DNA from: Himantopus leucocephalus
Lineage: Eukaryota > Chordata > Aves > Charadriiformes > Recurvirostridae
NCBI GenBank assembly: GCA_003993805.1
Contig: RSEF01000026.1
Coordinates: 4,667,778-4,731,777, forward strand
DNA length: 64,000 nucleotides
Direction: 5' to 3'
Part shown: one piece after another, positions 52,651 to 64,000 of the stretch
Layout: the number at the start of each line of letters is the position of its first letter
How positions within the stretch are numbered: the first letter of the stretch is position 1
The notes under the pieces: generated by a model
Told to the model about the DNA's origin: nothing
What the model saw: the letters and a program-made list of their open reading frames with translations, nothing else
Database searches by the model: none
Program-made: the position numbers and the translations under genes

Positions 52651-52665
52651 AAAAAAAAAAAAAAA
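52651..52665. repeat. A15 homopolymer
   Basis: Fifteen consecutive A followed by a purine-rich stretch (GAAAGGGGCGAGCAAGGGAG). No upstream gene-like sequence suggests a retroposed copy. Confidence 0.8.
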
Positions 52666-55600
52666 GAAAGGGGCGAGCAAGGGAGAAAAGGAACATCGCT
52701 ACTGTTTGGCAAGAATCCTGTGTTATTCTTCAGGTTCTTCACTTGCTAAAGGAGTAACCTCTACTGATAGACCATAAGCTAGCGACCAGGCCCATTTGAT
52801 TAAGTGCTTGTAAAATGACTTGACATTTTTGGATAGAAAATCCTACGTATGCAAAGTAATATTCTGTTTCAGTATTGACTACTTCACCACTATCTCAGAA
52901 ATCTCTGAATGAACACAAAAGCATCTCAATTTCATAAGGTGGGAGTTCTATTTTGCAATCCTTTGTCTACATCCTTAAGGGGTTTTTTAATGGAAAAAAA
53001 TCCGACACATCATTTTGAACTGCTCCAGCTATGATTTTTTTTGTCAAGCACAGCCAGCTCCTCAGCTTCAGCAGAACATACATCTTAAAGTTGTCTCAAC
53101 TTTAGCCTTCTTTGCTCCATCCTTCCTGTAATTTGACTTGCCAAGTACAGACACACTTCAACTTCCCTTTTGTACTTTCAGAATTCCCGTTCCATTAAAA
53201 TATCGTTGAGGCTTTTAAAATAGTTATAAAAGCACTGGAAGATTTGTAGAAGACAAAATTCCTTTTTGATGTAAAGAATGAATAGAACAAGAAAGCCTGA
53301 AACACACAGGCATCAAGTATTAAAAGTCATGAGGATCTTGGCCATAATTTCTGGATGTGCATAACGTTCTTTTCCAAATTCAAGATCTAGAGACACATTA
53401 CAGATGACGGAATCTATCTTTGGGAATCTGATCACATCATACCAGCTCATTTTTATTTTCTACCTCATGGAGTCACCACATTTTATGCATTACACTACAA
53501 TACCTGTCCAATCGCTAAAAATCTCATTTGTTTCAAATTTCTTTGTACAGTGGTAGAAAAGTGAAAAAGGATAACAAAAAAGAAAATTATTAGCTTTAAT
53601 AAAAATTAAATGCTAGCATTGCTGTTAGGATTCAGCTGGTTCTTATTAATCAGGGTTTGGACAAGAATCAGGATTGATATTCCCTCCTGAATAGCTGGAA
53701 TAAGATCACTAGTTGGAAAAGTTTACTGGCCCTTAAAGATATTGTATTTTTCTGCCTTAACTACTTTTGGCTGTAAGATGGGATAGTAACATTGTAGTCT
53801 GATTGCCTTCATACTTTCTTTTCCCAGATGAATTCCAGTTTGATTTTGGTAGTTTCATAAAGTTTGAAATTTCAGTTCTTTCATTTCTGATCATCTTGTA
53901 TTGGAAACCTTGGGAAGAGTGTAGAGGGAGAGAAGGGCCGGCCATACGCCCACCCTCACACAGCTCTTCTGGACCCACTGTTTTAAGCAGCAACGAGGGG
54001 ACGACTCCTCCTCTTGTGTTTGGACAGGAACTGTAGGTAAGCAGCAATCTTTCATGCTGCTGGTAGTTGGGTAGAGTGGAGGCATCTGTTTCCATAGACC
54101 TCAAAAGCATCCAACTTTATATGGGTGGGATGAATTTATTCCACTTATGCTGCAGTAGTTTTCCTTTCAGTTAGTGCCTGAGATCTTTAGTCACTCCTTT
54201 GTGCCAATGAATTAAGATTTATGAAACCCTGGAGCCCTATAAAGTATATATATAGTTTGAAGTCTACATTGGAAGTTCCAAAATAATCATCACATGTCAA
54301 TCATTAATTTTAGGATTTGCTTTATAGATGATAATATAGGGATGATATACAACTATACTATGCTCCAAAAAACTTATTTCTAGCCAGCATTTTTATTTCT
54401 AGCTCACTTAATTTTAGCAGTTTTATGCCATTGAGGCCATTGACTTCAGAAGAATCAGATTCACATGCTCCTTCTAAGGCTGTTTTATATTATTTAATTT
54501 CAGAGAGATTTCTCACTAGTTTTGATAAATGACCATTAACTCATTTTTCCTTCACTGTATCTAAAGAGATTTTTATCCTGACAGAGACAATTTCTGTACC
54601 TTTTATTCAATGACTGTCAGTTTGTCTTTGTTATTTTTAAATAGGATAAAATTTTCTCTTCTGTCAGGGTGGCTCTGTGCATGTGTAACACTGTACTAAC
54701 AGCCAATGTGTGACAATAAGAGCTGCATCCCATTTTAAGTTTTTACTGGTACGGCCATCATGACTTGAATATCATGCATTGTTTTCCAAAGGAAGCCATA
54801 TTTTAGATGACTGTTGATGACTCTAGATTCCCATGACCGTATGCTACATGTGAGAGGATCATGATGCCAAACACTACATCCTTAGAAACAGAAGTCTTGA
54901 TTACGTTTTACAACTCAGTAGTTACAAAGTGAGCCTTTTAAGTTGAGCTCTGTCTGCCCTGTGCCACGAGTCTCCATCACCTCCTGCAAGAAACCACCAC
55001 GTGTTGCTGCAGGCTGAATCTCTCCCATCAGGTAGCTTCGCTCGGCACCCTCTGCTCTGAGGGAAAAGAGCGTCAAGGAAGGTGATGCGCGATAGACTTG
55101 TTTTCCTCTTTTTGGGCTTCTCTGCAGGTGCACGAGTAATTGAAGTATTTATATACTGGCTCAGGAGGACAGAGGCAATAAAATTAGGCTCCTGCAAATA
55201 AGTCATTCCCATTGCTTATGCCCCAATAAGCGTAAAATAAACTCCAAGAAGAACTGTTTTCCAAAGCCTTACTGGTTTCTGATTTGGTGAATCCCTACCC
55301 TGCAGGTCAAGAGTCACAGTGCTATTGTCCCCTAAGTACCCAAAAGGGACAGGTGCATCATGGGCTACCAAGCATTCTTGTAATTACCCTTGCCTAAACT
55401 AAACTTGAGTCAGAAACCTGGAGGTAGATATTTGTTGCACATCCTGTGATGACGATGATCACAGTGACATAATGCACACTCATTGCTGCAGGGCAGCATT
55501 TTTCTCAGTCTACTGGTCTCCCTAGAAATACTCACAGGAACGTTTCAGTACTGGAGGCATTTGGAACAAAAGGAAGTGTATGAGACACAGATAGATTCCA

Positions 55601-57527
55601 ACTGGCTCTTCGGCATACATAAAGCTCAGGATGAGTCACTGTAGATGTAACAGAAGAATGAAATCTTGAGTCCATGAGAAATTCCCATCTTCTTGCTCAT
55701 CAGCGAAGATCAAGGGAAAGCTGAAATGCAGTGCCTCTGACACTCCTCTTAGTCATAATGGCTTAAGGATTCCCTTCAAGGCCTCTCAGGTCTCAGAAAT
55801 TTTTTCCCTGAATTGCTACTGCTAAATTTTATTTCATATACCTGTTTAAATGTTTCAGTGAGGAAGATGTGCCAGTAGACACCTTCTCTTGAACAGCAAC
55901 TTCAGCAGCAATGCCTTCCCTCATTTCTCACTTACCACCAGAAGCAGCGAGATAAAACTAATACACTACTTATTGCTTATTTTGGTGACCTCTATGATCC
56001 CATTTGCTGCATAGACAGCCAAGCATATCATCCATCATTGCAAATAATACCAGAAAACAAGCAGCAGTTTACTGGCTGCAAACCATCTGCTACCAGTAGC
56101 CCGAGCACAGTGCACGTGCTCCATATGGTGTCATTGGAAAGAACTGCACAAACTTCACTGCTGGGTCAAACCCTATCTAGTATGAACAACTTCTGTCATC
56201 ACTGAATAAAGCAGCCACTTCTTGTCTCTGAAATGGAAAAGTCAAATCAAATACTTTGGGGACTCTATTGGCTTATTCAATACTCTGAAAACTATTATTT
56301 CCTGCTATTATGACGTTGGTTTTCTTCTATTTCCTGTGTCTGAATTACAAAATTGGTAAATCAGATGTGTGTTCTCACAAGCCTAACCCCTTGTTCTTCC
56401 ATAACTTCAGCATGAACCGCATGAGACTTGAGAGTAATTAGGTTATTTGCACGAGGGAGCCCACTTCTGAGATACGCATCTTTTCATAAATTCAAGATAT
56501 ATCAGCATTTCTGTAGTTATGAGGACAAAAAGATTCAAATATTCTTTGTTTATTTTTTGCATATACCTAAAATACACCAATGACTTCAAGAATAACAGAA
56601 AACAACATTCCAAAGTGTATCATGCTTTAGATTACAACATTCTTAGCCTGTGTTTATTGACTATGTTTATTTTTATTTAGAAAATAATTTACTTGCTGTA
56701 TTTGGTTGAGCTAAACTGAGCATTATTTTACCTTGTGTCTTACTAGCATAGGAGATACTTTAATGGAATATGGTGAATGTGCAACTAGAAGGCTGCACTG
56801 TCTTCTCTATTAAAATAAGGCACTAAAATACTCTGTATTACAGACAAACATGCTTCATTTTTACTGAGATTTACAGATAGTAATACCACATTGATAGGCC
56901 AATTCAATTCTAGTGCTTCACTTTACCTAGTCAGGCATTACTGGAAGCAGCAGGATACCCAAGAACCTCAAGACCTACACGACAGACAGGTCTCATAGAT
57001 TATCATTGGTTTCTGTGCTCTAACAGCCTCATCAGTACGCTGTGTCCAGCAAACAGTAAGTACCTAGGATAAAAACTGAGACATAATTAAAGCTTTACTG
57101 GTGCATTACAGGCGACAAACAACAAAAAGGCTTGCCAAATTATTTTGGAAAATTTTGCTCCTCCAATTCAAGCAGCAGCACACTTCATGCAAGCTGAGGA
57201 TGCTCCCACCTGTTCAGTACTATGACAGTAATTATGTGAGGTGCCAGAGGTGTGCTGGTATAAAACCAAGGCTGCTTGTCTTAGTTTCCACTTCATGCTG
57301 TTAGAACTGTAATACAGCCACATGGCTTTAATTACTGATTGCTCCACCAGGTTTTTATTTATTTTCCTGGTCTTTCAAGTCTCATATCGTGAGATTTCAC
57401 AAAGCAAAACAATCACCATATTTACAGAACTGTATGATGCTAAGACAAAAACCTCAAAGGAAAAAAAATACAGCATTCTTCAAGGAAAGCAAGAATACAT
57501 TCCAACTAGACATCATGGAATTACACA

Positions 57528-57720
57528 TGAGGTGCTGGAGCGTGTCCAGAGAAGGGCAACAAAACTNNNNNNNNNNNNNNNNNNNNNNNNNNNNNNNNNN
57601 NNNNNNNNNNNNNNNNNNNNNNNNNNNNNNNNNNNNNNNNNNNNNNNNNNNNNNNNNNNNNNNNNNGTCCCTTCCAACCTTAACGATTCTACGATTCTAT
57701 GATTCTATGGTTCTATGATT
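57528..57720 (+). mobile_element. CR1 LINE copy interrupted by an assembly gap
   Basis: Left of the gap, GAGGTGCTGGAGCGTGTCCA and GAGAAGGGCAACAAAACT match the CR1 block just upstream of where the copy at 723 begins. Right of the gap, GTCCCTTCCAACCTTAACGA is followed by at least four ATTCTATG-type 8-mers ending near 57720. Both halves are in the same orientation and order, so a single CR1 insertion spans the gap. The well-preserved 8-mer tail suggests a fairly young copy. The open frames that cross the gap are artefacts. Confidence 0.92.
57567..57666. other. Assembly gap of 100 N
   Basis: Exactly one hundred undetermined bases, a conventional placeholder for a gap of unknown length. It lies inside a CR1 copy, the kind of repeat that breaks assemblies. 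Comparison with the copy at 723-1163 suggests that nearly 400 bp are missing if the element is colinear. Confidence 0.97.
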
Positions 57721-59111
57721 TTTAATACACAGAGTGTATATTAATCTCTAACAAACTAATAATGAGGAACCTTTTCCTGCCCGCCCCATCCTCACTCACA
57801 TTTAGCAAAAGCACATGGCAATAAACACTCAGATCACACTGTCAGCAAAAGCTAATTGGAAAATGACTCGGGCTAAAAACTGAAAAGTTTTCAGCACTGA
57901 ATGCACATGCTCAGCCCTTAGAGTTCACTGTAGAAAACTCTTCTGTGTTTCTGAGTGGAAAGTAAGTCACCGCTCTGTAAAAAAACCACATTTTTTTTAA
58001 CCTGTAAACTTTGGTGGCTGGATCTAAATCATATGCAACTTTAAAAAAATGTAAAAGTTTTACCTGTTTAAGTGAGGTGTGATTGAAAATGATCACTCCC
58101 ATTTGTCTCAAGAGAATGTGTATTAAATTCTGCCATAGTGCACTCAGACTACTAATTACTGAATCCCTTTTTTTAACCTACAGCATTTGGGGGAGTCAGG
58201 CAATATACCAACACCAGGAAGGGATAAATCTTCTTTGCAGAACTGTAAAAGACACTGTAAGGTAGGAATCTGCCCTAAGGGAGAAGACTGTGATTTGATA
58301 GTAGGAGTCCTTCATTGTATTAGTGCAATATTTGTAAATAAACCTTAGTGGTTACCACTATTAACGTGCGGTCTGACGGTCAGCTCGCCAGTGGGGAAGC
58401 TTGATATACACTTGTGGCTAAAACTTCTACTGTTCTTAGTCATAAGAAAAACCCTTTTCTTCCCCTCACAACGATTGTTCTAGACGTACCACGCTGTAGA
58501 AAAGAACAGCATTACTGTTGATCCTGAAAAAAACCCTGAATGACAGGTTTCTGAGTACTGTTTCTAGTTGAAACAAGGCAGTACAGGGAGACTACAATTT
58601 CTGCTGGAAAATGAATTACTAGAATTCATGTTCCTTTGAAGACTTAAATATATCTTAACTGCACTACATTGGCAGCAAAGAAGAAAGCAGCTGTTTCTCT
58701 TTGTTCTATAGGTATGAGAAAAAAGAAAACTGTTCTTAATCTCAAGGATGATTCTCCTCAGAGTGATCGGAATACACTGGGACAGATGGATACTGGGAAG
58801 TTCTTACAAGCCCCAGAGCAAATTTCCCTACTGGAAAGCTGTCCGTTGTTCGTGATATCATGGTCAAATGTAACCAGAAAAAGGAAACATTAGAAGACCA
58901 TAAACTTTCTGAAATGTAATTATATGTTTTTCCAGTATTTCAAGTAGCAGGTTTTCATCTGTCTCCCCCAGCCTTTCCTACTGAGTCAATGAAAGAGCAA
59001 AATCAATCCACTTTAATTACAAATGTAAAAATACCCCTGAAATGTAGCAAAACATGGTGTTGATGTTTCACCAGTTAGCATCAAGTATATATAATATTAT
59101 TCTGTGAAAAC
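57721..59111. other. Unique non-coding DNA
   Basis: About 1.4 kb. A strong polypyrimidine acceptor at 58692-58711 precedes a 60-codon open segment (58712-58893) without a good donor; see findings. Otherwise there is no repeat or gene signal. Confidence 0.5.
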
Positions 59112-59200
59112 AGCTGATTTTAGAAGAACACAACTGGAAGGGACCCTCCTGGGCTGGTTAGGTCCAATCACTTCTGTTTAAAATACACCCCTCCAGAAAA
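59112..59200 (-). mobile_element. Probable old CR1 3' end fragment, minus strand
   Basis: AGAACACAACTGGAAGGGAC followed by CCTCCTGGGCTGGTTAGGTCCAATC resembles the complement of a CR1 3' end (GGAAGGGACC ... TC-A-GTCCAA) with substantial divergence. No clear 8-mer tail remains. Boundaries are approximate and a chance partial match cannot be excluded. Confidence 0.5.
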
Positions 59201-62200
59201 GCTAGGATTGTGACAGATGTGCAAAAGAAGTATTTCTGATTTGTTCTGACAGAGCTGAATACCTGAGGGAGAAGGTTATGTTGGTTAAACACCACCACTA
59301 CTGGTCTGCTGGAGTTGTGCTAAATCAAGCTTCCATTTTCTCTCCTTCAGAAAGTTTAAAATAAAACATTAACATTCTTGAAAGGAGAGGCTGCACTGTT
59401 CAGTGTCCCGGGGAGAAAGAGTGAGTGATGTCCTGGAGTCCAGTCTTCCATCCTGTCACCCATCCAGTGATACAAGTGGTAGTCATGAAATGGAACTACT
59501 TCAACACAGTACACCATTTTTTCTCTCCATTGTAATGATACTTTGTCACAACGCTTCCAGGTTTAAGAGTATATACAGAGTTCGGTATTCTAGCAAAAGA
59601 AGAGCTGCCAAAATTCAATGACAGTTTTGACAGAGAAGTGTCAAATATATAAATTGTTCTTGGAATTCCAAAACTCTCACATATATCTTTACATGCTTTA
59701 TAACCCAGTTGCTAATTGTCCAAATACTGCAGTCTGAATTGAAATTTATCTGCACTGGAATAAAGACTTAAAGTTTGGGGGTTTGACATGGAACAGAGAT
59801 CTACACAGAGATTTGGCAACAATTTTAAGCACTGCTATTCTTACTGTAAGCAATTAATTTAGTAAATTTACTAAATTTTCAGTTCTAAATAAGTTTCCAG
59901 GGAACATAGCTTTTTCGACCATTCTTCCTCAGATTCTGTGGGATAACTGTTTAAAAAACTGGGAATTCCCTATATATACTTTTGTTTGGCACCTGTTTCA
60001 CTTACAGGTGCCCGCAAGCAAAGAGTTTTTCAAGACACAAAACCACTTGCTTTTTGATGTGATCCGTTTCTCCACTCTTACATTAAGCCTCTTATAACAT
60101 TGCTTTTAGACTGTTCAGGTTTTACTACTGGTGTCTTTATTGCGTGACTCCCAAATAAGCAAAGAAATAGGGAGACTGATCATTTCTATTTCAATTATTA
60201 CCTTTTCCAGACAGCCCTTAGATCAGCTGGTATAAACTGTATTTGTTTTACTGTAAACCCCTATGAAGCATTCATGTGCAACTAGCATTTTATATATTTA
60301 TAATGTGCCATTACTCCTACCATACGTGCTGAGACTAAGCAATAAGAATGAAGCGAGGTTTTTTACCCCCCAGGTGTGTAATCCTGAATGCATGTAAATT
60401 CTGAAGAAATACTTACTTCAGTAGGATATTTTATTAATCTCTGGGAATGGTAGGTAGAAATGAATAGTATAGAGATGCTGTCTTCAGCACCATTTGAATA
60501 ACACTGCATCATTTACTGGATTCCGCCACAACCGGGAATCCGGGAAGAAGACAGTAAAAGAACTTAAAAAAAAAAAAAAGCCCTGCTGAAAATAAACTCT
60601 TTTGTGGTCAAAAACCAGCCAGTTGGAACTGAAGCAGTGTTTTCTTAGGGTGGCAGAACAGTCGGAAAAGTTGTTGGATTATTTTTGGCAGTGGCCAGCA
60701 TATTATAGCTCTGTCATTACTGTTACTAAACTGTCAAGAGTCCACTGAAAGGGTTATTACTTTACTAGTGCATTCTTGCAAAAATATAGCATGCTCAGTA
60801 TGGTAGCATGAAACTTTGGATTTTAGAACTTTGTCTGACCTTTCTGACACATTCACATCACTGTAATTAGCTCAACTCCTAAGCACTTCAACCATACAGG
60901 TACAGTAGAACACAAGCCCTGATCTACAGACAGCAGCAAATCCAAAGAGCGGCCAAATCATTGCAGAAGAGTTACACAACGCAATACAATGAGCACATAA
61001 CAGATTGACTCCTGTGCCCTGCACTGCTTGAAAATGGGCTTGGAAGATTTCAGTTAGATTTCTAAAAATTAACTAGCTTGTATTTGGATCATGGTAAGAG
61101 CCAAACCCAGTGGCTACAGTTACTGGCAGACGGCTCTCCTGGGGACTGAAATGGTGCAGGTGTAAAATGAATCCAGTGCATGCTCTGGCGTTAGCAGCAT
61201 GTTCTCCTTAGCAAATGCACTTGAATCTCCACACTGAATCAAGCAGGATCTTTTGCAGTACAGGATTACTTTATACAATTCTTATTCACCTTATTAAATG
61301 GAACAGATAAGCTATATGGCCATTCACAGTGCAGTAATTAAGCCTGTAGTTACTTCTGCCTTCACAGTAGCCAGAGGACAAGCACTTAAGTACGTGTCTG
61401 CAAGTTTTGTATCTTCAGTTCTTCTCAAATAGCAGCCAGGATCAGATAATTCTCTGCCATCAAATGGCAATCTGTGATTCTCCTTCAGATTATCTACTGA
61501 ATCGACCAAGATGTTTCCCTGCTGTTCTAGCTGTTGCTTTCAGCCCATTGCTTTCCTCTTCTTTGCTAGGCCTCAGCAGCTACCCTCATCTTCTGGCCAA
61601 TTTCTACTAAATCTGGGAGCAGGTCTACAGTTTATGTTGCCTCAATGAAAAGAGTATCCCAGCCAAATAGCTCATTTGGACCCACTTTGAATCACATACC
61701 AAAAAAACCCAAAAGTTTAAGGCTTTTGTCCTACAAAAGGCCTTCAGATTCTCTCCTAAGCCAAGAAGACTCAAGTATGTCTCTGGCCCTCACCTGTTTC
61801 CTGCCTGAACACCAATGAAAAAAGGAAGCCTGCCTAGAACAGAAAGAGGGTAGTTCATTGTCCTTTCACTTCACCAGTGCTAGTTTGCCAAAGGTCTTGA
61901 TTAAGAGATTCCATCAGGTAAGGACACATTTGGTTCACCCCCTAAAATGTCACACCAAACTTGTCTCCGGGTTTCATTTTGTACTGCACACTGATTTTCT
62001 GTTTTTTTCCTAAAACTGCAGACATCCAGCGCTGAGGCTGACCAATTTGCTAGCTTTTACCACACAGTGTCTTTTTGTTCTGGCAGTACAAGAGCCTTAG
62101 AATTTATTTTTTTCTTTTTCCATGGGCGAATGAAAGATCTGAAGCATCATCTCTCCACTGAAACTGACCCTCAGCACTCTCTTACGAAATTGCTCAAGTG

Positions 62201-63233
62201 GAACTCTTGTTTCAAACAATCAGCAGAGTCCGGTCACTATCACTGGACAACCTGTGAGATGTTTCATCGCTCAGTCTGCTGAGCTGCACACTTCTTTTTC
62301 CCTCCGCTCACTTGCACTGACTGTGACGCTACTACAAAGCAGCCCAGGCAACTTTGCAACCGCAGTTCTTCACACTTGGCTCAAACAGCGATGGGGGACG
62401 GGGGAGGCTAGAACTGCCCTGTAGGTAGCTGGTATTTCATGTGGAGTATTACAATCACGGACAATGTTGCCGTATATGCTGACAAAAACTCAAAAGGAGA
62501 AACAAAAGCTACTTTCCACTGGCTGTGCAGAAGGTGCGGCAGTATACGTGCTGGCAACCCTCCTTCAGGGTCTCTAAAGGACTTCCAGCATTTGGGGCAT
62601 CACAGGAAGAGAAAGCATGGGGCACAAACGGTGTAACAAAGATGTGTGCAGAGCAGATTTGTGTATAGGGCACAGATAGGTTCGTGTCTTGCAGGCACTA
62701 CAAATGTCTCTGGTTTTGAGTGTTTGCGTACTGACAGCAGGAGTGCACCTTTTTGAAGGACTGTGACAGAGAAAGGGCACGGGGCTGGTGACAGTGCTGT
62801 TTAGACCCGTCTGGACAACCAAGCAGAGTAGTCGCCGAGTTTTCCACCGGCTGCATCTGCTGGCAAACAACTTGCAGTGCCTTTACTCATAACCAGACTT
62901 GCTTCCCAGACAAAGATGATGGAGGGTCTGAGCCCTCATTTGTCCATCGCTACTGTGCACAGTGAGCTCAGACACTGACATCAGGAGGCACTTCTTCACT
63001 GTGCTGCATCACTCTTGGTTTTGGTGAGCCCAGAACATGCCCGAGAGGGATCAGGAGCAGTGGATTGTTAACCAGTCTGGTAAAGGTGCTGAATAAAGGT
63101 AGCTCTGTCTTACAAATGTGCTGCTCTTGAAAGTCAAGACTGCACTTTCGATGGCCACTACACTGTAACAGTGAAAAAGGCACAGTTCAGAGAGCCAAGC
63201 AAGTGGATTTGTTCCTTTACTCCTGCTTTCAAG
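59201..63233. other. Unique non-coding DNA
   Basis: About 4 kb. Possible splice signals exist near 61860-61920, where an acceptor and a GTAAGG donor frame only 40 bp. GC content rises over 62300-62900, with overlapping short frames on both strands and no recognised domain. If the exon candidate at 63234 is real, this would be its upstream intron. Confidence 0.45.
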
Positions 63234-63431
63234 TGGGGAACGGTACTGAAAACACTTATTTGCTAATTGAAACAAATACTTCTACTTCTAGTGGAACGCA
63301 GAATAAGCAACTCCCAGACTCAGCTACGCAGTCAAACTGGCCCGATGGCATGCTGCAGCCAACCCCAGCTCAGCGTCTGGATGAAATAAAGACCTTGCTG
63401 GGGAGCAGTTTTTTGTGCAGTATACTCAGAG
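63234..63431 (+). CDS. Candidate internal exon of an unidentified gene
   Basis: I do not recognise the protein. The segment is 198 bp (66 codons) and open throughout. It follows a pyrimidine-rich stretch and an AAG acceptor (63231-63233) and ends at a good donor, CAGAG followed by GTAAGCA (63432 on). Read in the open frame, both junctions fall after the first base of a codon (phase 1 to phase 1), so including or skipping it would keep the frame. The peptide is polar and Ser/Thr/Gln-rich in its first half and ends with a helix-like stretch, TPAQRLDEIKTLLGSSF, more protein-like than the other open frames here. Weak points: AAG is not the best acceptor, the frame also stays open on both sides (a GTG-initiated frame covers 63203-63469), and no neighbouring exon is certain. 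A chance open frame remains quite possible. Confidence 0.3.
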
Positions 63432-64000
63432 GTAAGCACAACACACAAACTTTTCTCAGAACAGACTGAAATCATCTGTTACCAGTATCACACAGAAGCC
63501 TGAACAGCTATACCAGAAGAAGTGCTTAAATGACACTTGACCAACATAAAAGTGGGGAAGAGAGTTGTCATCTTGAAACTTAAAAAATCATTGGTCTGTC
63601 TTGTAAAGAATGAAGATGAGGGCAGTTTGTACTTCATACTCGTATTTTTGGAAAAGCTTAGTTCTTTCAGTTATTAAACAAGTTGCTTCACTGATACCCG
63701 CTAGCTAGCTATTGTCTGGCTAAAATGGGAGTTTCCGCTTATTCCGTCTTCTTGTATTCTGTCTCCAGACATCATATGTTTTGTGCCGAATGTTTACTTA
63801 TAATGAGATGGTCCACTTAGAAGTCACAGTTCTCATTAACATCTTCTGTTTCAGTACAGTTTTTGTATTTTTGGCATTGAAATGCATTGTGTCCAATGTT
63901 ACAAACAGATACCCACGTACTACAAGCACTACAATTGGCAGCTGTGCCCCCCCCGGAAGTTTAGGTGGCTGCACTTGGCATCCACTGTGAAGACCTCTAG
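63432..64000 (+). other. Possible intron and window end
   Basis: Downstream of the candidate donor the DNA is AT-rich. Near 63889 an ACAG precedes a segment that, joined in phase 1, stays open for only about 18 codons before a TAG just past a C8 run (63947-63954). The upstream pyrimidine tract is poor, so I do not call an exon there. Nothing else is recognised before the window ends. Confidence 0.35.

Larger units (their letters stand above)
42333..57527. other. Long unique non-coding stretch
   Basis: About 15.2 kb, the largest stretch without a clear transposon. The longest open frame of the window lies here (47760-48221 plus, 153 codons) and is judged chance: mixed composition, no domain, no splice pair framing it. 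Other frames (43392-43748, 44678-45061 minus, 50620-50973 minus, 52026-52370, 53757-54110 minus) are similar. Small structures listed separately are inverted and tandem repeats. Three splice-bounded segments (45814-45844 minus, 53828-54036 plus, 57027-57055 plus) are reported only as findings. Confidence 0.5.

Noticed and set aside
57322..57718. Two open frames running through the N gap
   Set aside because: They are continuous only because undetermined codons are not counted as stops, and both enter CR1 sequence.
61879..61918. 40-bp microexon between a pyrimidine-rich acceptor and a CAG/GTAAGG donor
   Set aside because: Sites look good, but the length is not a multiple of three, one frame stops at once, and a pair this close is expected by chance several times in the window.
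62966..63130. Possible old LINE fragment (ATCAGGAGGCACTTCTTCAC)
   Set aside because: One phrase recalls the CR1 ORF2-terminal region, but the following sequence does not continue the alignment; too weak to annotate.

Overview
This window looks like ordinary bird nuclear DNA, mostly intergenic or intronic. The diagnostic evidence is the repeats. Several fragments match the 3' region of CR1 retrotransposons, including the bird-type tail of 8-bp units related to ATTCTATG. There is also a solo LTR of an endogenous retrovirus with the TGTC...GACA ends common in avian LTRs. By eye the DNA is AT-rich and stops are dense in all six frames; I found no bacterial-type genes, operons, rRNA, recognisable tRNA or CRISPR. 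The species cannot be named from the sequence. I recognise no host gene with confidence.

Layout. 1-40 is the edge of an LTR cut by the window start. 723-1163 is a plus-strand CR1 3' end that still carries the decayed C-terminal end of its ORF2. 3061-3762 is an essentially complete solo LTR on the minus strand with a TATA box, a poly(A) signal and a near-perfect 5-bp target duplication. 3763-32117 is mostly unique non-coding DNA with one short CR1 piece (11131-11236), a G/T-rich simple repeat (12492-12584), a purine-rich G-quadruplex-type tract (13691-13765) and a poly(A) run (21399-21433). An old, divergent CR1 lies at 32118-32325. A compact repeat cluster sits at 41148-42332: a minus-strand CR1 piece, an ancient CR1-superfamily 3' end, and a younger bird CR1 tail directly abutting it. 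From 42333 to 57527 I see only unique DNA with small inverted and tandem repeats. 57528-57720 is another CR1 copy interrupted by an assembly gap of exactly 100 N.

The best coding candidate is a possible internal exon at 63234-63431 on the plus strand. It is 198 bp, open throughout, has an AG acceptor and a good GTAAGC donor, and is phase 1 at both ends. I could not match it to a known protein. Several weaker splice-site pairs on both strands are reported only as findings. All longer open frames (up to 153 codons) look like chance frames.

I found no convincing evidence of a new biological system. The most useful points are the candidate exon, the mis-sized assembly gap inside a CR1 copy, the layered ancient and young CR1 pieces near 42 kb, and two same-orientation LTRs 3 kb apart that are probably separate insertions, not one provirus.
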